64,000 bases of DNA. It comes from Actinoallomurus sp963823735. GTDB lineage: Bacteria > Actinomycetota > Actinomycetes > Streptosporangiales > Streptosporangiaceae. Position numbers and translations under genes: made by a program. Below, in pieces: positions 51,329-59,746 of this stretch. The stretch spans positions 1-64,000 of the forward strand of contig CAWGMO010000002.1 of the NCBI GenBank assembly GCA_963823735.1. The letters are read 5' to 3'. How positions within the stretch are numbered: position 1 is the first letter of the stretch; every line of letters starts with the position of its first letter. The notes beneath the pieces are model-generated. The model was not told the origin of the DNA and did not search any database. It saw nothing but the letters and a program-made list of their open reading frames with translations.

Positions 51329-52430
51329 CGCCGCTCTCGCCCGGCCCGGCCTCGGCCAGGGCCGGGCTCGCGGCCGTCGCCGCCGGCCGTACGACGGCAC
51401 CGGGACGCTGGAACAGCCAGTCCAGGCGCGGTTCGACCGCCCACCGGAACACCCGCTTCACGGGCTTGGTCGACAACAGCACGGCGAGCACGACGCATCC
51501 GGCGGTGACGAGCGCGACCTCGGCGCCGGAGATCCGGTAGTACCAGCCCTGGTAGGACAGGAACAGCGTGAAGAAGCCGTGCAGGAGGTACACGTACATC
51601 GTGGCCGACCCGAGCCGGCTGAACCACGTGCGCCGTACGGGCACGACCGCCAGGAACCCCGCGGTCAGCGCGAGCGCCGCGACCAGCGTCACGAGCCGGA
51701 ACTCCACGCCGGTCGACGCGCCGACCCCGAGCTGCCCGAAGCTGCGCCGCCAGTGCACCCACTCGGGGTCCACGACGCCGCCGAGCGCGTACGCCGCGGC
51801 CCCGCCGGCGGCCAGCACGACCGCCCCGCCGATCCGTACGGCGCGGCGCCGCAGGAACGCGAAGTGGTGCGGCCGGAGGGTCAGCCCGATGACGAAGAAC
51901 GGCAGGAACGACAGCACCTGCGCGGCGTTCAGCATGCTCGGCAACGTGATGAACCCGGCGATCATCGACACGACCAGCGCCGTGGTGATCGGGTAGCGCA
52001 GCTGCTTCCAGAGCGGCGTCGACAGCCGCCACAGCAGCAGGCCGGGCATGAACCAGGTCAGGTAGTAGGGTTCCAGCGGATCCCAGCCGACGTGGTTGCC
52101 CGACATCAGCCCGGCCGCCAGCGGATAGGCCGCGCTGAAGATCACGTACGGGACGACGATGCCGGCGACGAGCTTGCGCGTACGGTCCCCGGTGGTGAAG
52201 CCGCGCGAGAAGTAGCCGCACATGACGATGAACGCGGGCAGGTGGAAGGCGTACACGAACGTCTGCGCGGCTTCGAGCACCCGCCCTCCGACACTGGCCC
52301 CGCGCAACGGCTCCCAGGCGTGCCCGATGACGACGAGGACCACGGCGAGGAACTTGGCGTTGTCGAAGTAGGGATCCCGGCCGGTGGAACGCTCGGCGCG
52401 CACGGGAACAGCGGTGGTGGTGAGGGTCAA
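51321..52430 (-). CDS. Membrane acyltransferase (family 3)
   Basis: 369 residues from ATG at 52430. PYFDNAKFLAVVLVVIGHAW contains the conserved R/K-x10-H region of acyltransferase-3 enzymes (catalytic histidine in VIGHAWEP). About ten membrane segments follow, with FVYAFHLPAFIVMCGYFSRG, YYLTWFMPGLLLWRL, LSFLPFFVIGLTLR and MYVYLLHGFFTLFLSY. These enzymes O-acylate cell-surface sugars, peptidoglycan or secondary metabolites. The polar alanine/proline-rich tail is cytoplasmic. The gene overlaps the NERD gene by 8 bp. Confidence 0.93.
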   Translation of the reverse strand: MTLTTTAVPVRAERSTGRDPYFDNAKFLAVVLVVIGHAWEPLRGASVGGRVLEAAQTFVYAFHLPAFIVMCGYFSRGFTTGDRTRKLVAGIVVPYVIFSAAYPLAAGLMSGNHVGWDPLEPYYLTWFMPGLLLWRLSTPLWKQLRYPITTALVVSMIAGFITLPSMLNAAQVLSFLPFFVIGLTLRPHHFAFLRRRAVRIGGAVVLAAGGAAAYALGGVVDPEWVHWRRSFGQLGVGASTGVEFRLVTLVAALALTAGFLAVVPVRRTWFSRLGSATMYVYLLHGFFTLFLSYQGWYYRISGAEVALVTAGCVVLAVLLSTKPVKRVFRWAVEPRLDWLFQRPGAVVRPAATAASPALAEAGPGESGVS

Positions 52431-52657
52431 GGAGGCATCCTGCGTGGACGGCGGCTGACCGGGAGAGTAAACACCAGTTTCCTGAACATCAGGTCAATGC
52501 CGCGCGGCCGGATGGTGCCGCTCGTACGTGGACCGGCCAGGGCTGTGTCCGGTCGCGGGTGTTATGGGCGTTAGGCGACGTCCGCTCGCGGTGACTCCGG
52601 GGTCGCGTCCGGCGCGGCGCCCCCTCCGGGCGGGGCCGGTGGGGGCGTTCGCGGCGA

Positions 52658-52861
52658 TCAGGTCGGGGCGGTGAGGAACGCCGCGCCGATCAGTGAGGCG
52701 ATCACGAGCACGGCGACCACCACGGCCACGATGGCCCTGATGCGCCGGCGCCTGCGCAGGCGCCCGAAGTTGGCCAATCGGCCGGCCAGGGCGGGGTCTT
52801 CCTGGCCGAGTTGAGATGCGATCTCTGTGAGGATTTTCTCCTCCTCCATCGAGAGCGCCAT
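52658..52861 (-). CDS. DUF3040 membrane protein
   Basis: 67 residues from ATG at 52861 with GGAGG nearby. MALSMEEEKILTEIASQLGQ, EDPALAGRLANFGRLRRRRR, then one transmembrane segment (VAVVVAVLVIASLIGAAFL), is the conserved DUF3040 pattern of actinobacteria. Function unknown; a small membrane protein with a cytoplasmic helix. The 227 bp before the acyltransferase hold only an inverted repeat CCTGA-ACA-TCAGG at 52481-52493, close to that gene's promoter region. Confidence 0.88.
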   Translation of the reverse strand: MALSMEEEKILTEIASQLGQEDPALAGRLANFGRLRRRRRIRAIVAVVVAVLVIASLIGAAFLTAPT

Positions 52862-53064
52862 GCCGCACCTCCAGGGGGTCACACAATTGCTTGGAATCAT
52901 GCCCCCGTTCGACGGCCCTGGAAACCTCTGGAGGCCTTGTGGACAAAGGGAAAAAGCGACACCGCGGGGTCACGGAGGCGGACTTGTCCCCTACGCCCGT
53001 TCTCGGCCGGCGGCCGCGTACGGCCCGGAAACGCTCCGACCAGCTATGACGGACAGGAGATCCG

Positions 53065-54000
53065 ATGAGTACCTCTTGGGAGCGCCTCTTCGACGACCTC
53101 GGCTACTCCTTCGCCGAGCCGATCGGTGAGGGGATGGAGGGTGTCGTGCACCGGCTGGGCGGCGGGCTGGTCGGCAAGGCGTGGTTTCACCGTACGGCGG
53201 CCGATGTCGCGCCGCTGCGGGACTTCTACGCGGAGCTGTCCGCCCAAGCGCTGCCGTTCGCCACCCCGGAGATCGTCGCGGTGCACGGCCGGGGGCGCGA
53301 GGCGGTCACCGTCGAACGGGAGCTGCCGGGCGTGCCGTTGAAGGACCTGGTCGGCGCGGGGAAGGTGTCCGCCGAGGCCGCGCAGGACGCGGTGGTCCTG
53401 GTCGTCTCCGCCCTGCGGGACACGGCGGCCGGGCCGGCGGCGCGTGCGCTGCCGGTCATGGGTGAGGCGGCGGCGCTGTGGGCGGGCCATGAGACGTTCG
53501 GCCGGGCGCTCGCCGCGCTGGTGCGGCGCCGCGCCGGTCTGGTTCACGACATCCTCGCCGCCGGGCCGCCGCCCGCCGTCGCGGGGTTCGACGCGCTGGC
53601 CCGGCGTGTGGTGTCCCTGCTGGAAGGCCTTCCCGCCGGCGCGGGACGGCAGGTGGTGCACGGCGACATCTGCCTGGAGAACATCCTGACCGACGAGGCG
53701 GGACGGCCGCTGTCCGTGCTGGACTGGGGGTTCCTCAGCACCGCCGGCGACAACGGGTTCGACGTGTCCACGGCGGCGGGGTTCTTCGACATGTACGGGC
53801 CGGACGCGCGCACCCTCGACGACCTGCTGCTGCGGCGCCTGGAGACACGGCTCGGCGAGACACGGGACCGGATGCTGCTCTACCGCGCGGCGTACGCCAT
53901 CGCCGGCGCGACCGCCTACAGCGCCGACGGCACCGACGACCACTTCGCGTGGTGCATGGGCGTGCTGGGCCGCGACGACATCATGGCGCTTGCGGGGTGA
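53065..54000 (+). CDS. Aminoglycoside phosphotransferase (APH)-family kinase-like protein
   Basis: 311 residues from ATG at 53065 behind ACAGGAGAT. A short glycine loop (EPIGEGMEGVVHRLGGGLVG) and lysine (KAWFHR) start the N-lobe, ELPGVPLKDLVGAGKV is the hinge, and the catalytic loop VVHGDICLENILTDEAGRPL gives HGDxxxxN, followed by LDWGFLSTAG with the metal-binding aspartate. The family covers antibiotic kinases and metabolic kinases such as choline or homoserine kinases, so resistance is only one option. The end overlaps the convergent XRE gene by 20 bp. Confidence 0.88.
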   Translation: MSTSWERLFDDLGYSFAEPIGEGMEGVVHRLGGGLVGKAWFHRTAADVAPLRDFYAELSAQALPFATPEIVAVHGRGREAVTVERELPGVPLKDLVGAGKVSAEAAQDAVVLVVSALRDTAAGPAARALPVMGEAAALWAGHETFGRALAALVRRRAGLVHDILAAGPPPAVAGFDALARRVVSLLEGLPAGAGRQVVHGDICLENILTDEAGRPLSVLDWGFLSTAGDNGFDVSTAAGFFDMYGPDARTLDDLLLRRLETRLGETRDRMLLYRAAYAIAGATAYSADGTDDHFAWCMGVLGRDDIMALAG

Positions 54001-54583
54001 CCTTCGGCGTCGGGCGGGCGCGTACGTGCATGCGTTCGCCCTGGGCGCCGAACAGGGTGATGAACTCCACCGGGTGCCGGTCCGCGCTGACGAAGGCGTG
54101 CGGGAGGCGGGTGTCGAACTCGGCGACCTCTCCGGCGGTCAGGACGAGGTCGTGCTCGCCGAGGAGGAGCCGCAGCCGGCCGGACAGCACGTACAGCCAC
54201 TCATACCCTTCGTGGACGCGCTGCTCGGGCACCCCGGAGGCGCCACCGGGCAGGATCTGCTTGTACGCCCGCAGCCCGCCCAGGTCGCGGGTCAGCGGCA
54301 CGAACGTCACACCGTGCCGTTGGAACGGGCGCGGATGCACGCGCGGGTCACCGGTCGGCGGCGCGCCGACGAGCTCGTCCAGCGGCACCCGGTGGGCGCG
54401 CGCCAGGGGCAGCAGCAGCTCCAGCGTGGGGCGCCGGCCGCCGGACTCCAGGCGGGACAGGGTGCTGGAGGAGATCCCGGTGGTCTCGCTCAGCTCCGCC
54501 AGGGTGATGCCGCGTTCACGGCGCAGCGCCCGCAACCGGGGACCCACCGCCGTCAGGACACTCGCGAGCTCATCTTCGGCCAT
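53981..54583 (-). CDS. XRE-family regulator with C-terminal cupin domain
   Basis: 200 residues from ATG at 54583. LRALRRERGITLAELSETTG, ISSSTLSRLESGGRRPTLEL is the helix-turn-helix; the cupin follows (RDLGGLRAYKQILPGG, VHEGYEWLYVLSGRLRLLLG, EHDLVLTAGEVAEFDTRLPH). It should bind a small ligand and control the divergent FAD oxidoreductase, whose start is 66 bp away, through the inverted repeat at 54593-54607. Confidence 0.94.
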   Translation of the reverse strand: MAEDELASVLTAVGPRLRALRRERGITLAELSETTGISSSTLSRLESGGRRPTLELLLPLARAHRVPLDELVGAPPTGDPRVHPRPFQRHGVTFVPLTRDLGGLRAYKQILPGGASGVPEQRVHEGYEWLYVLSGRLRLLLGEHDLVLTAGEVAEFDTRLPHAFVSADRHPVEFITLFGAQGERMHVRARPTPKVTPQAP

Positions 54584-54592
54584 CCCTCTAAT

Positions 54593-54607
54593 TTGCCACC
54601 TCGGCAA
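54593..54607. promoter_or_regulatory. Inverted repeat between XRE-cupin and TrxR-like genes
   Basis: TTGCC at 54593-54597 and GGCAA at 54603-54607 form a 5-bp perfect inverted repeat with a 5-bp centre. It lies ten bases before the XRE-cupin start and 42 before the oxidoreductase start. It is a good candidate for the XRE operator; related XRE-cupin/TrxR pairs have a similar layout. Confidence 0.55.
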
Positions 54608-54649
54608 CAGAGTTTGTCGATTCCGGGCGGGCGAACGAACCATCTCTGC

Positions 54650-55735
54650 ATGAACACAGCGAGCACGAGCCGAGAGCCGCAGTACGACGTCGTCGTGGTC
54701 GGGGGTGGTGCCGCGGGGCTGAGCGGGGCGCTGTCGCTGGCGCGGGCACGACGAACGGTCCTGGTCATCGACGCCGGGAGGCCGCGCAACGCGCCGGCGG
54801 CACACGTTCACAACTACCTGACCCAGGACGGCGTGCCGCCGTCGGACCTGCTGGCCGCGGGCCGCGCCGAGGTCACCGGGTACGGCGGTGAGGTCCAGGA
54901 GGGCGAGGTGGTGTCGGTACGCCGCGCCGGCGGCGGCTTCGTCGTCACCCTCGACGGCGGGAGGACCGTACGGGCGCGGCGGCTGCTGGTGACCACGGGC
55001 CTCCACGATGAGCTGCCGGACGTTCCAGGGCTTTCGGAGCGGTGGGGGCGGGACGTGCTGCACTGCCCGTACTGCCACGGCTGGGAGGTCCGTGACCAGC
55101 CGATCGGGATCCTGGGGACGACACCGTTCGCCGCGCATCAGGCGCTGATGTGGCGCCAGTGGAGCGCCGACGTCACCGTCTTCACCCACACCGGGCCGCG
55201 CCCGCCGGAGGAGGAACTCGAACAGCTCGCCGCGAGGGACATCGCCGTGGTCGACGGGCCGGTGACCGGCCTGGACGTCGCCGGTGACCGGCTCACCGGC
55301 GTACGCCTCGGCGCCGCGCCGGAGCCCGCTCCTGCCCGGGCCGGAGGCGCGGGCACGAAGGAGGGCCGGTCGGTGCCGTGCCGGGCGCTGGTGGTCTCGC
55401 CGGTCTTCTCCGCGCGGACAGGAGTCCTCGGCGAGCTGGGGCTGGAGGCGGCCGATCAGGAGATGGGCGGGCACATCGTGGGACGTCAGATCCCCGCGGC
55501 GGCGGACGGGGCGACGTCGGTGCCCGGCGTCTGGGTCGCCGGGAACGCCACGAACATGCTCGAACAGGTCATCGGAGCGGCGGCCGGAGGCAACCGGGCC
55601 GCGGCGTCGATCAACGCGGACCTGACCGCGGAGGACACCCGCCATGCGGTCGAGGCCCGCCGTGACTCCTTCTCCCGGCTCGAGGAAAGGGAGGTGTGCG
55701 AGCGGCTGATCGGCGACCGAGGCCACGGCCTTTGA
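54650..55735 (+). CDS. Thioredoxin-reductase-like FAD oxidoreductase
   Basis: 361 residues from ATG at 54650. YDVVVVGGGAAGLSGALSLA is the FAD dinucleotide motif; VIDAGRPRNAPAAHVHNYLT, RRLLVTTGLHDELPDVPGLS, and LHCPYCHGWEVRDQPIGILG follow, with a CPYC redox pair in the thioredoxin-reductase position near residue 144. SVPGVWVAGNATNMLEQVIG closes the FAD site. The NADPH loop is atypical (GILGTTPFAAHQA lacks GxGxxA), as in other group members that may take electrons elsewhere. No thioredoxin gene is near. Confidence 0.92.
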   Translation: MNTASTSREPQYDVVVVGGGAAGLSGALSLARARRTVLVIDAGRPRNAPAAHVHNYLTQDGVPPSDLLAAGRAEVTGYGGEVQEGEVVSVRRAGGGFVVTLDGGRTVRARRLLVTTGLHDELPDVPGLSERWGRDVLHCPYCHGWEVRDQPIGILGTTPFAAHQALMWRQWSADVTVFTHTGPRPPEEELEQLAARDIAVVDGPVTGLDVAGDRLTGVRLGAAPEPAPARAGGAGTKEGRSVPCRALVVSPVFSARTGVLGELGLEAADQEMGGHIVGRQIPAAADGATSVPGVWVAGNATNMLEQVIGAAAGGNRAAASINADLTAEDTRHAVEARRDSFSRLEEREVCERLIGDRGHGL

Positions 55736-55788
55736 CCCCGTTGAAAACGCGTCGCCGGCCGGCCGGTCGCGTGGATAGGGTTACGGCC

Positions 55789-57027
55789 ATGGCGGCCGGC
55801 ACACACGCCCCTTTCACCACCTGGCTTCGCGAGAACGCCATCCCCCTGGACACCCTCGACCCGGACGCGCCGCTGGACGACCTGGAGCCGTTGCGGGACA
55901 TCGTCGGATCGGCGCGGGTCGTCGCCGTCGGGGAGAACTCCCATTTCATCGACGAGTTCGCCCTGGCCCGCCGCCGCATCCTCAGGTTCCTCGTCGAACG
56001 CTGCGGCTTCACCGTCCTCGCGTTCGAGTACGGCTTCAGTGAAGGGTTCGCCCTGGACGCCTGGGTTCACGGCGACGGCACGGACCTCGACCTGGAACGG
56101 CACATCGAAGACGCGATCCCCGTCGGCCTCGACGGGCCGCTCAGGTGGCTCCGCACCAAACGCACCGTCCGGTTCGCCGGCATCGACCTCCCCGAAGCCG
56201 GCGGATCCCTGCTTCCCGCGCTGGAGCCCGTCGCCGCGTACCTCGAGGAGGTCGACCCGGAAACACTCCCCGAACTACACCAGGCGATGGCGATCGCCGC
56301 CGCGTTCGCCGGGACGTCCGGCGCGGTCGCCGCGCCCGCCTGGAAGAAGCTCAGCGGCAGCGAACAGGACACCCTCACGGCGCTGCTGGCGCGGCTGCGC
56401 ATGAGGTTCCGCGCCCTGGAGCTCCTCTACGTCTCACGCGGCGGCCGGGACCGCTACGACACCGCGCTGTGGCGCCTGGAAGGCGCCTGCCACGCCGACT
56501 ACACCTTCCGTGCCATGGCGGGCCTGTTCGACGGGACGGGACTGACCGCGGACACCTCCGCACGCGAGATCTACATGGCGGCGTCCGTCCGCTGGTGGCT
56601 CGACCACGAAGCGGAAGGGGCCCGCGTCGTACTCGCCGCGCACAACGCGCACATCCAGAAGACCCCCGTCTCCTTCGAGGGGCGCCTGACCACGCTGCCG
56701 ATGGGGCAGCATCTCCACGCGGCCCTCGGCGACGACTATTTCGCCCTGGCCCTGACCAGCGTCGGCGGCCACACAGCGGAGATGCGCCTCGACGAGACCG
56801 CCAGGTTCGGGTTCGCCGTCGACGACACACCCCTCGGGCGCCCGGAGCCGGGCAGCGTCGAGGCCGCGTTCGCCGAAGCGGACACCGGGCGTGCGCTCGT
56901 GGACCTGCGGGCCGCGCCGCGGCCCGGGCCGGACCGGCTGCGGATGCAGAGCGGCTACCTGCACACACCCGTCACGGACGCCTTCGACGGGGTCCTCGCC
57001 GTCCCGGCGTCCACCGTCACCGGATAG
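55789..57027 (+). CDS. Erythromycin esterase family protein
   Basis: 412 residues from ATG at 55789. ARVVAVGENSHFIDEFALAR contains the catalytic GE.SH motif, FTVLAFEYGFSEGFALDAWV and the HGDGTDLDLE region follow, LRTKRTVRFAGIDLPEAGG comes next, then AREIYMAASVRWWLDHEAEG and VVLAAHNAHIQKTPVSFEGR with the AHN motif. Ere enzymes open the macrolide lactone; many actinomycete homologues have unknown substrates. With ABC-F and APH-like genes in the same window it adds to a possible resistance set. Confidence 0.9.
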   Translation: MAAGTHAPFTTWLRENAIPLDTLDPDAPLDDLEPLRDIVGSARVVAVGENSHFIDEFALARRRILRFLVERCGFTVLAFEYGFSEGFALDAWVHGDGTDLDLERHIEDAIPVGLDGPLRWLRTKRTVRFAGIDLPEAGGSLLPALEPVAAYLEEVDPETLPELHQAMAIAAAFAGTSGAVAAPAWKKLSGSEQDTLTALLARLRMRFRALELLYVSRGGRDRYDTALWRLEGACHADYTFRAMAGLFDGTGLTADTSAREIYMAASVRWWLDHEAEGARVVLAAHNAHIQKTPVSFEGRLTTLPMGQHLHAALGDDYFALALTSVGGHTAEMRLDETARFGFAVDDTPLGRPEPGSVEAAFAEADTGRALVDLRAAPRPGPDRLRMQSGYLHTPVTDAFDGVLAVPASTVTG

Positions 57028-57028
57028 G

Positions 57029-58591
57029 TCAGCCGCTCTGGGCACCGCGAGAGGTGGAGCTCTCGCGGTGCAGACGGTCCAGGGCGGTGACGTAGTACGT
57101 GTAGTGGCCGGACTTCGCGCCCGGGTCGGTGGTCTCGTGGACCGTACCGCCGACGACCTTGACGAGCAGGCGCCCGTCCGGCGAGATGCACGGGGGGCTC
57201 TTCGCGGGCGCACGGTAGATCGCGTACGCCGCCGCGCCGGCGCCCTTCCAGGTCAGCTTCCCGTCCTTGACCGTCAAATGCCCCGGCGCCGGCGGCGGTG
57301 CCCCTGAAGGCTTGCCGAGCACCGGGGGGATCGCGGGCCGGGTGTAGTGGTCGCGGCGCAGACGGGACGCGAAACCCTTGCGGTCCTGGGCCAGGTCACG
57401 GGCGCTGAAGAACGCGTCACCGCTGATCTCACGGTGCGTGGCGTCCAGGGTCAGGTGACGGGACAGCTCGGCGGGGTCGCTCCAGCCCGGCGCGACCCCG
57501 ACCTGGTACGCGGCCTGGCCGATGACGAGCCGCACGGGCGTGCCCGCGACCTGCTTGGACCACCAGGCGCTCAGAACCCGGTAGTCCGCGGCCTTGAAAC
57601 CGATCGGCCAGTACAGCTGCGGCGCGACGTAGTCGACCCAGCCCTTCCTCACCCACCCGCGGCTGTCGGCGTAGATGTCGTCGTAGCTCTGCAACGCCGA
57701 CGTGGCCGAGCCGGCCGGATCGGTCGACTTGTTGCGCCACACACCGAACGGGCTGATACCGAAACTCACCCACGGTTTCGCCTGATGGATCCGCGTGTGC
57801 AGGCCTTCGACGAGGTCATCGACGTTGTGGCGCCGCCAGTCGGCGACCGACTTGAACCCCGAACCGTACTTCTTGAACGTCGGCTTGTCCGGGAACGTCT
57901 TGCCCGGCAGCGGATACGGATAGAAGTAGTCGTCGAAGTGCACGCCGTCGATGTCGTACTTGTGGACGACATCGAGGACGACCTGGTCGATGAGGCCGCG
58001 CACCTGCGGCAGGCCCGGGTCGTACCAGAGCGCGTTCCCGAACCGCCGCACCCAGTCCGGATGCTTGCGCGCGGGGTTGTTCGCGGCGAGTTTCCCCAGG
58101 TCCGGCTGGGTCGAGACCCGGTACGGGTTGAACCAGGCGTGGAACTCCAGCCCGCGCTTGTGCGCCTCCTCGACGAGGAACCGCAGCGGGTCATAGCCAG
58201 GGTCGCCGCCCTGATGACCCGTGAGGTACTGCGACCACGGCTCGTACGGCGAACGGTAGAACGCGTCGGCCGTGGGACGGATCTGCACGTACACGGTGTT
58301 GAGGTTCAGCTTCTTCGCGACGTCCAGCAGATGCCGGTACTGCGCCTGCTGCTTGGCCGCCGAAAGCCCCGGCCGGTCGGGCCAGTCACCGTTGCCGACC
58401 GTCGCGACCCACATCGCGCGGATCTGCCGGGCCGGGTCAGGGCGCACGGCGCCTTGGCCGCATTCGGCCGCGGGCACCGCCACCGCCGCCGACGACGAGC
58501 CGCCCTTACCGCCCGAACACCCCGCTGCCAGGGCCAATGCCAGAGCGGCCGCCGCGGACACGGCGCTGCGGTTCATCGGTGTCAGGCCCAT
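57029..58591 (-). CDS. Secreted GHL10-type glycoside hydrolase-like lipoprotein
   Basis: 520 residues from ATG at 58591; ATG at 58576 is also possible. The N-terminus is a lipoprotein signal (SAAAALALALAAGCSG, lipobox LAAGC). The GHL10/DUF187 TIM-barrel begins IRAMWVATVGNGDWPDRPGL and continues LNTVYVQIRPTADAFYRSPY, EEAHKRGLEFHAWFNPYRVS, YDIDGVHFDDYFYPYPLPGK, WVSFGISPFGVWRNKSTDPA, WVDYVAPQLYWPIGFKAADY. A C-terminal fibronectin-like domain ends the protein (GHYTYYVTALDRLHRESS). It is probably a surface polysaccharide or peptidoglycan-related hydrolase. Confidence 0.9.
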   Translation of the reverse strand: MGLTPMNRSAVSAAAALALALAAGCSGGKGGSSSAAVAVPAAECGQGAVRPDPARQIRAMWVATVGNGDWPDRPGLSAAKQQAQYRHLLDVAKKLNLNTVYVQIRPTADAFYRSPYEPWSQYLTGHQGGDPGYDPLRFLVEEAHKRGLEFHAWFNPYRVSTQPDLGKLAANNPARKHPDWVRRFGNALWYDPGLPQVRGLIDQVVLDVVHKYDIDGVHFDDYFYPYPLPGKTFPDKPTFKKYGSGFKSVADWRRHNVDDLVEGLHTRIHQAKPWVSFGISPFGVWRNKSTDPAGSATSALQSYDDIYADSRGWVRKGWVDYVAPQLYWPIGFKAADYRVLSAWWSKQVAGTPVRLVIGQAAYQVGVAPGWSDPAELSRHLTLDATHREISGDAFFSARDLAQDRKGFASRLRRDHYTRPAIPPVLGKPSGAPPPAPGHLTVKDGKLTWKGAGAAAYAIYRAPAKSPPCISPDGRLLVKVVGGTVHETTDPGAKSGHYTYYVTALDRLHRESSTSRGAQSG

Positions 58592-58659
58592 GAGATGGCA
58601 TTCTGCCGGAGAGTCCGAGCCTCCATCGCGGGTATCGCTTCATGAGACGGCACTCTGAC
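58589..58659. repeat. Imperfect 19-bp direct repeats between divergent genes
   Basis: Bases 58589-58607 and 58641-58659 match at 16 or 17 of 19 positions; the shared core is CATGAGAYGGCAYTCTG. The copies are 52 bp apart, five helical turns, in the 81-bp region between the GHL10 lipoprotein gene and the site-2 protease gene. One copy covers the lipoprotein start codon. They may be operator copies or a small duplication. Confidence 0.4.
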
Positions 58660-58672
58660 AAGGCGGCGGCGC

Positions 58673-59746
58673 ATGAACGACACCTTCCGGCTGGGCCGGA
58701 TCGGCGGGGTGCGGGTCGGAGTCAACTGGACCGTCATGGTCATCTTCGCTCTGGTCGCGTACGGGCTGGCGGCCGAGCGCCTGCCCCAGTCCTACAAGGG
58801 TATGCACCCGTTCGCGTACGCCGCCGGCGGGCTGCTCACCGCCGCCGCGTTCCTCGGGTCACTGCTCGCACACGAGCTGGCCCACGCGTTCGTCGCGCGC
58901 CGCAACGGACTCACCGTCGAAGGCATCACACTGTGGCTGCTCGGCGGCGTGGCGCGCTTCGACGGCGAACCGGCCAGTCCCGGCGCCGAGCTGCGGATCG
59001 CCGGGTCAGGGCCGCTGGTCAGCCTGGTCCTGGGCCTGGTGTTCGGCGTGGCGTCCGCGCTGCTGATCCTCGGCGGCATGGACGGCCTGATCACCGGCTG
59101 CCTCGCCTGGCTCGCACTCATCAACGTCATGCTGGCGTTCTTCAACATCATCCCGGCCGCGCCCCTGGACGGCGGGCGGCTCGTGCACGCCCTGCTGTGG
59201 CGCCTCACCGGCGACCGAACGAAGGCGACACTGCGCGCCGCACGCGCCGGCCGCGCCGTCGGCTGGGTGTCGATGGTCGCCGGGTTCTACATGTCACTGT
59301 GGGACTTCAGCGGCATCTGGCTCGTCATGATCGGCTGGTTCCTGATCATCGCGGCGGGGATGGAGGAGAGCCAGGCACGTACACGCGCCCGCCTGGACCA
59401 CATCCCGATCCGCCGCATCATGACCCCCGACCCGTTCACCGTGCCGGCGACCATGACCGCCGCCGAGTTCCTACGCGAGATGCTCCCCCGGCACCGCCAC
59501 CACGCGTACCCGCTCGTCGAGAACGGCCTGGTCAAAGGGATCGTCACCGCCGAACGAATCCGCGCCCAGGACCCGTCCGCACCCATCGCCGACGTCACCG
59601 AACCCGCCGAACGCGCCACCACCGAGACGTCACTGACGGACCTGCTGCCCGGCCTCGCCACCCAACGGGTCCTGATCTTCGACGGGGACCGCCTCGTCGG
59701 CATCGTCACCCCCCGCGACCTCGCGCGCGTCCTTGAGCGGCTGTGA
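58673..59746 (+). CDS. Site-2 protease (M50) with C-terminal CBS domains
   Basis: 357 residues from ATG at 58673. LGSLLAHELAHAFVARRNGL holds the HExxH zinc motif (HELAH near residue 68), the second motif NIIPAAPLDGGRLVHALLWR gives the LDG aspartate, and six hydrophobic segments surround them. From about residue 245, two CBS motifs follow (IRRIMTPDPFTVPATMTAAE, HHAYPLVENGLVKGIVTAER, and LIFDGDRLVGIVTPRDLARV). This is the SpoIVFB/Rip3-like branch, cleaving substrates within the membrane, with CBS domains that probably sense adenine nucleotides. Confidence 0.94.
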   Translation: MNDTFRLGRIGGVRVGVNWTVMVIFALVAYGLAAERLPQSYKGMHPFAYAAGGLLTAAAFLGSLLAHELAHAFVARRNGLTVEGITLWLLGGVARFDGEPASPGAELRIAGSGPLVSLVLGLVFGVASALLILGGMDGLITGCLAWLALINVMLAFFNIIPAAPLDGGRLVHALLWRLTGDRTKATLRAARAGRAVGWVSMVAGFYMSLWDFSGIWLVMIGWFLIIAAGMEESQARTRARLDHIPIRRIMTPDPFTVPATMTAAEFLREMLPRHRHHAYPLVENGLVKGIVTAERIRAQDPSAPIADVTEPAERATTETSLTDLLPGLATQRVLIFDGDRLVGIVTPRDLARVLERL

